A stretch of 64,000 bases of DNA, taken from contig NZ_CP033219.1 in assembly GCF_004006175.1 (NCBI RefSeq), forward strand, positions 4,154,001 through 4,218,000, read 5' to 3'. Origin of the DNA: Parasedimentitalea marina. GTDB taxonomy: Bacteria > Pseudomonadota > Alphaproteobacteria > Rhodobacterales > Rhodobacteraceae. The stretch's first letter is position 1. Each line of letters starts with the position of its first letter. The notes under the pieces are model-generated. The model was not told where the DNA came from and did no database searches. It saw only the letters and a program-made list of their open reading frames with translations. The translations under genes were made by a program, and so were the position numbers. This document shows positions 62,440-64,000 of the stretch, piece after piece.

Positions 62440-64000
62440 TCCGCCGCCTCGATATTTAGAAATCCACCCGATTGCCTGGCCCAAAATTGGGCATATTGCC
62501 CCTGGGCAGCCAGCAGATCGTCATGGCTACCTTCTTCGACAATCCGGCCCTGGTCCAGCACCAGAATGCGATCCATTTGTGCGATGGTGGACAGCCTATG
62601 TGCAATTGCGATTACCGTCTTGCCCTCCATCATGCCGTATAGCGTCTGTTGAATAATCGCCTCGACCTCGCTGTCCAGTGCACTGGTTGCCTCATCCAGC
62701 AGCAGAATTGGTGCATTTTTCAGAATCACGCGCGCCAAAGTCACCCGCTGACGTTGGCCGCCGGACAGTTTCACACCACGTTCTCCAACTTGCGCGTCAT
62801 AGCCCTGCCGTCCTTGAGGGTCCTGCAGATCCAGAATGAAATCATGTGCTTCGGCCTGCTTGGCGGCGGCGATCATCTGGTCTTCGGTTGCCTCGGGTCG
62901 ACCATACAATAGGTTTTCGCGCACCGAACGATGCAAAAGCGAGCTGTCTTGTTGCACCATGCCAATATTGCCACGCAGACTATCCTGGGTCACGGTGCGG
63001 ATGTCCTGCCCGTCGATCATGACTTGCCCACTTTCGGTATCGTAGAACCGCAATAACAGCTTCACCAGGGTCGATTTACCCGCGCCTGAACGACCCACCA
63101 AGCCTATCTTTTCACCCGGCTTAATGGTCAGGTTGATGTGATCCAACCCACCTGCCCCACGACCATAATGATGGCTTAGGTTGCGCAACTCAATTCCACC
63201 GGCGGTCAGCTGTAGCGGAGTGGCATTGGCGGGATCGACCAAATCGATAGGCTGGGCAATTGTCTGCATGCCTTCGGCCACAACGCCCAGCTCACGAAAA
63301 AACGAGGTCAACGCCCACATGATCCAACCGGTCATCGCATTTAGGCGTAGGGTTAGCGCTGCAGCGGCAGCAATCACCCCAACCGAGGCCTGACCCTGCA
63401 TCCACAAAAAGATCGCCCAGCCGACGACCCCGACGATCAGCAGCCCATTCAGGCTGACCAACACAGCGTCCATCGTTGTGAAAATCCGCATTTCGGTCTG
63501 AAATGTCTTGCGGGTTTTCTCGATCACGTTCTTCGCACCCGTCACTTCCAGATCGTGATGAGCAAACATTTTCACCGAATGGATGTTGGAATAGGCATCA
63601 ACTACCAGACCCGTCACCGCCGAGCGCGCATCAGACGAGGCCTGCGAGGCTGGCCCAACCCGTTTCACTGTCCAGCGTACCAAGAATCCATACAGGACAA
63701 ACCAGATCAGCAGAGGCAGCAACAGTCGGGCATCCGCCACCATCAGCAACACCGCAGCGCCAATCAGATAGGCCAACGAATAGGAAATCGCATCGAACAC
63801 CTGAAACACCACTTCACCCGCAGCAGGGGGCGTTTGCATGATCCGATTGGCGATACGGCCGGCAAAATCGTTTTCAAACCAACCCACCGATTGACGCAGC
63901 ACATGCCGGTGTGCCCGCCAACGGATCAAAGTACCCAGATTGGGTAGGATCGCATTGTTCAACAACACAACATCCAGCAATTGGATTGCAGGACGGATAA
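62436..64000 (-). CDS. ABC exporter half-transporter, first of a pair, N-terminus beyond the window
   Basis: At least 521 residues; the frame stays open to the right edge (..IRPAIQLLDVVLL..), so the true start is outside. It has the rest of the membrane domain (to about residue 245 of the visible part), then ATPase with Walker A GRSGAGKST, signature LSGGQRQRVTLAR and Walker B ILLLDEATSALDSE. The paralogue downstream shares its layout (..GWFENDFAGRIANRIMQT.. against ..TFFDDDFAGRIAQKQMQT..), indicating gene duplication. Both ATP sites look active. Confidence 0.93.
   Translation of the reverse strand, partial: IRPAIQLLDVVLLNNAILPNLGTLIRWRAHRHVLRQSVGWFENDFAGRIANRIMQTPPAAGEVVFQVFDAISYSLAYLIGAAVLLMVADARLLLPLLIWFVLYGFLVRWTVKRVGPASQASSDARSAVTGLVVDAYSNIHSVKMFAHHDLEVTGAKNVIEKTRKTFQTEMRIFTTMDAVLVSLNGLLIVGVVGWAIFLWMQGQASVGVIAAAAALTLRLNAMTGWIMWALTSFFRELGVVAEGMQTIAQPIDLVDPANATPLQLTAGGIELRNLSHHYGRGAGGLDHINLTIKPGEKIGLVGRSGAGKSTLVKLLLRFYDTESGQVMIDGQDIRTVTQDSLRGNIGMVQQDSSLLHRSVRENLLYGRPEATEDQMIAAAKQAEAHDFILDLQDPQGRQGYDAQVGERGVKLSGGQRQRVTLARVILKNAPILLLDEATSALDSEVEAIIQQTLYGMMEGKTVIAIAHRLSTIAQMDRILVLDQGRIVEEGSHDDLLAAQGQYAQFWARQSGGFLNIEAAE

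Noticed and set aside
1..64000. Search by eye for CRISPR arrays, insertion sequences, integrases, attachment sites and tRNA genes
   Set aside because: No regularly spaced repeats, transposase or integrase motifs, terminal inverted repeats or cloverleaf sequences were found; absence by eye is not proof.

Overview
The window reads as a chromosomal stretch of an alphaproteobacterium of the Rhodobacteraceae, most likely the marine Roseobacter group. Pointers are the moderately high GC, the rimP-nusA-ylxR-infB order, an lptC-lptA-lptB block next to an RNase D/KdsD pair, a TRAP transporter with an IclR regulator, a NavBac-type sodium channel and a kinase/M23/aminotransferase fusion. These are judgements from recognised families, not from database searches. 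I saw no rRNA, tRNA, CRISPR array, transposase, integrase or phage gene; the segment looks like stable chromosome with one accessory-looking surface-polysaccharide region.

Layout. 0-10.1 kb (all minus strand): a catabolic block. A TRAP transporter (dctP-dctQ-dctM) and an IclR regulator are followed by a beta-oxidation operon: FadB-like protein, thiolase, large and small acyl-CoA dehydrogenases, hotdog thioesterase, and an enoyl-CoA hydratase cut by the left edge. The set resembles the pim (dicarboxylate/pimelate) degradation operon without its CoA ligase. Two near-identical 18-bp dyad sites, one at the dctP promoter and one upstream of the FadB-like gene, suggest that the IclR protein controls both units.

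10.4-15.2 kb (plus): RNase D, KdsD, LptC, LptA, LptB, hibernation factor and PtsN, i.e. LPS export and stress/nitrogen PTS functions. 15.3-25.3 kb: surface-polysaccharide genes. Minus-strand galU-galE-GT2 and GT2-GT14-sulfotransferase groups, a Kdo-type cytidylyltransferase with cysQ (a phosphatase that can remove the PAP made by sulfotransferases), and a plus-strand ABC-2 permease without an ATPase beside it. 25.4-27 kb: a lipid A-type acyltransferase and AlkB.

27-31.6 kb: dnaK-dnaJ behind a good RpoH-type promoter, an unknown 128-aa gene and radC. 31.8-40 kb: a phosphate-binding-protein/OmpA fusion, an unknown exported protein, secA, a parvulin, argJ and mutT. 40-45.9 kb: a 44-aa conserved-looking small protein with a perfect palindrome upstream, then infB, ylxR, nusA and rimP, preceded by a leader with an intrinsic-terminator hairpin. 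45.9-53 kb: a short Tat-exported solute-binding protein, prolyl iminopeptidase, ubiG, a marR/nitrilase/glutaredoxin/comF operon, a methyltransferase-like protein and ferrochelatase.

53-64 kb: the 1000-aa kinase/M23/PLP-enzyme fusion, a 60-aa exported small protein, two L,D-transpeptidases around a CAP-domain lipoprotein, a NavBac channel, an RNA uracil methyltransferase and two overlapping ABC exporter half-transporters, the second cut by the right edge. The items most worth a second look are the dicarboxylate-type regulon with its shared operator, the sulfated-polysaccharide locus, the rimP leader, the palindrome plus 44-aa gene and the three-domain fusion.
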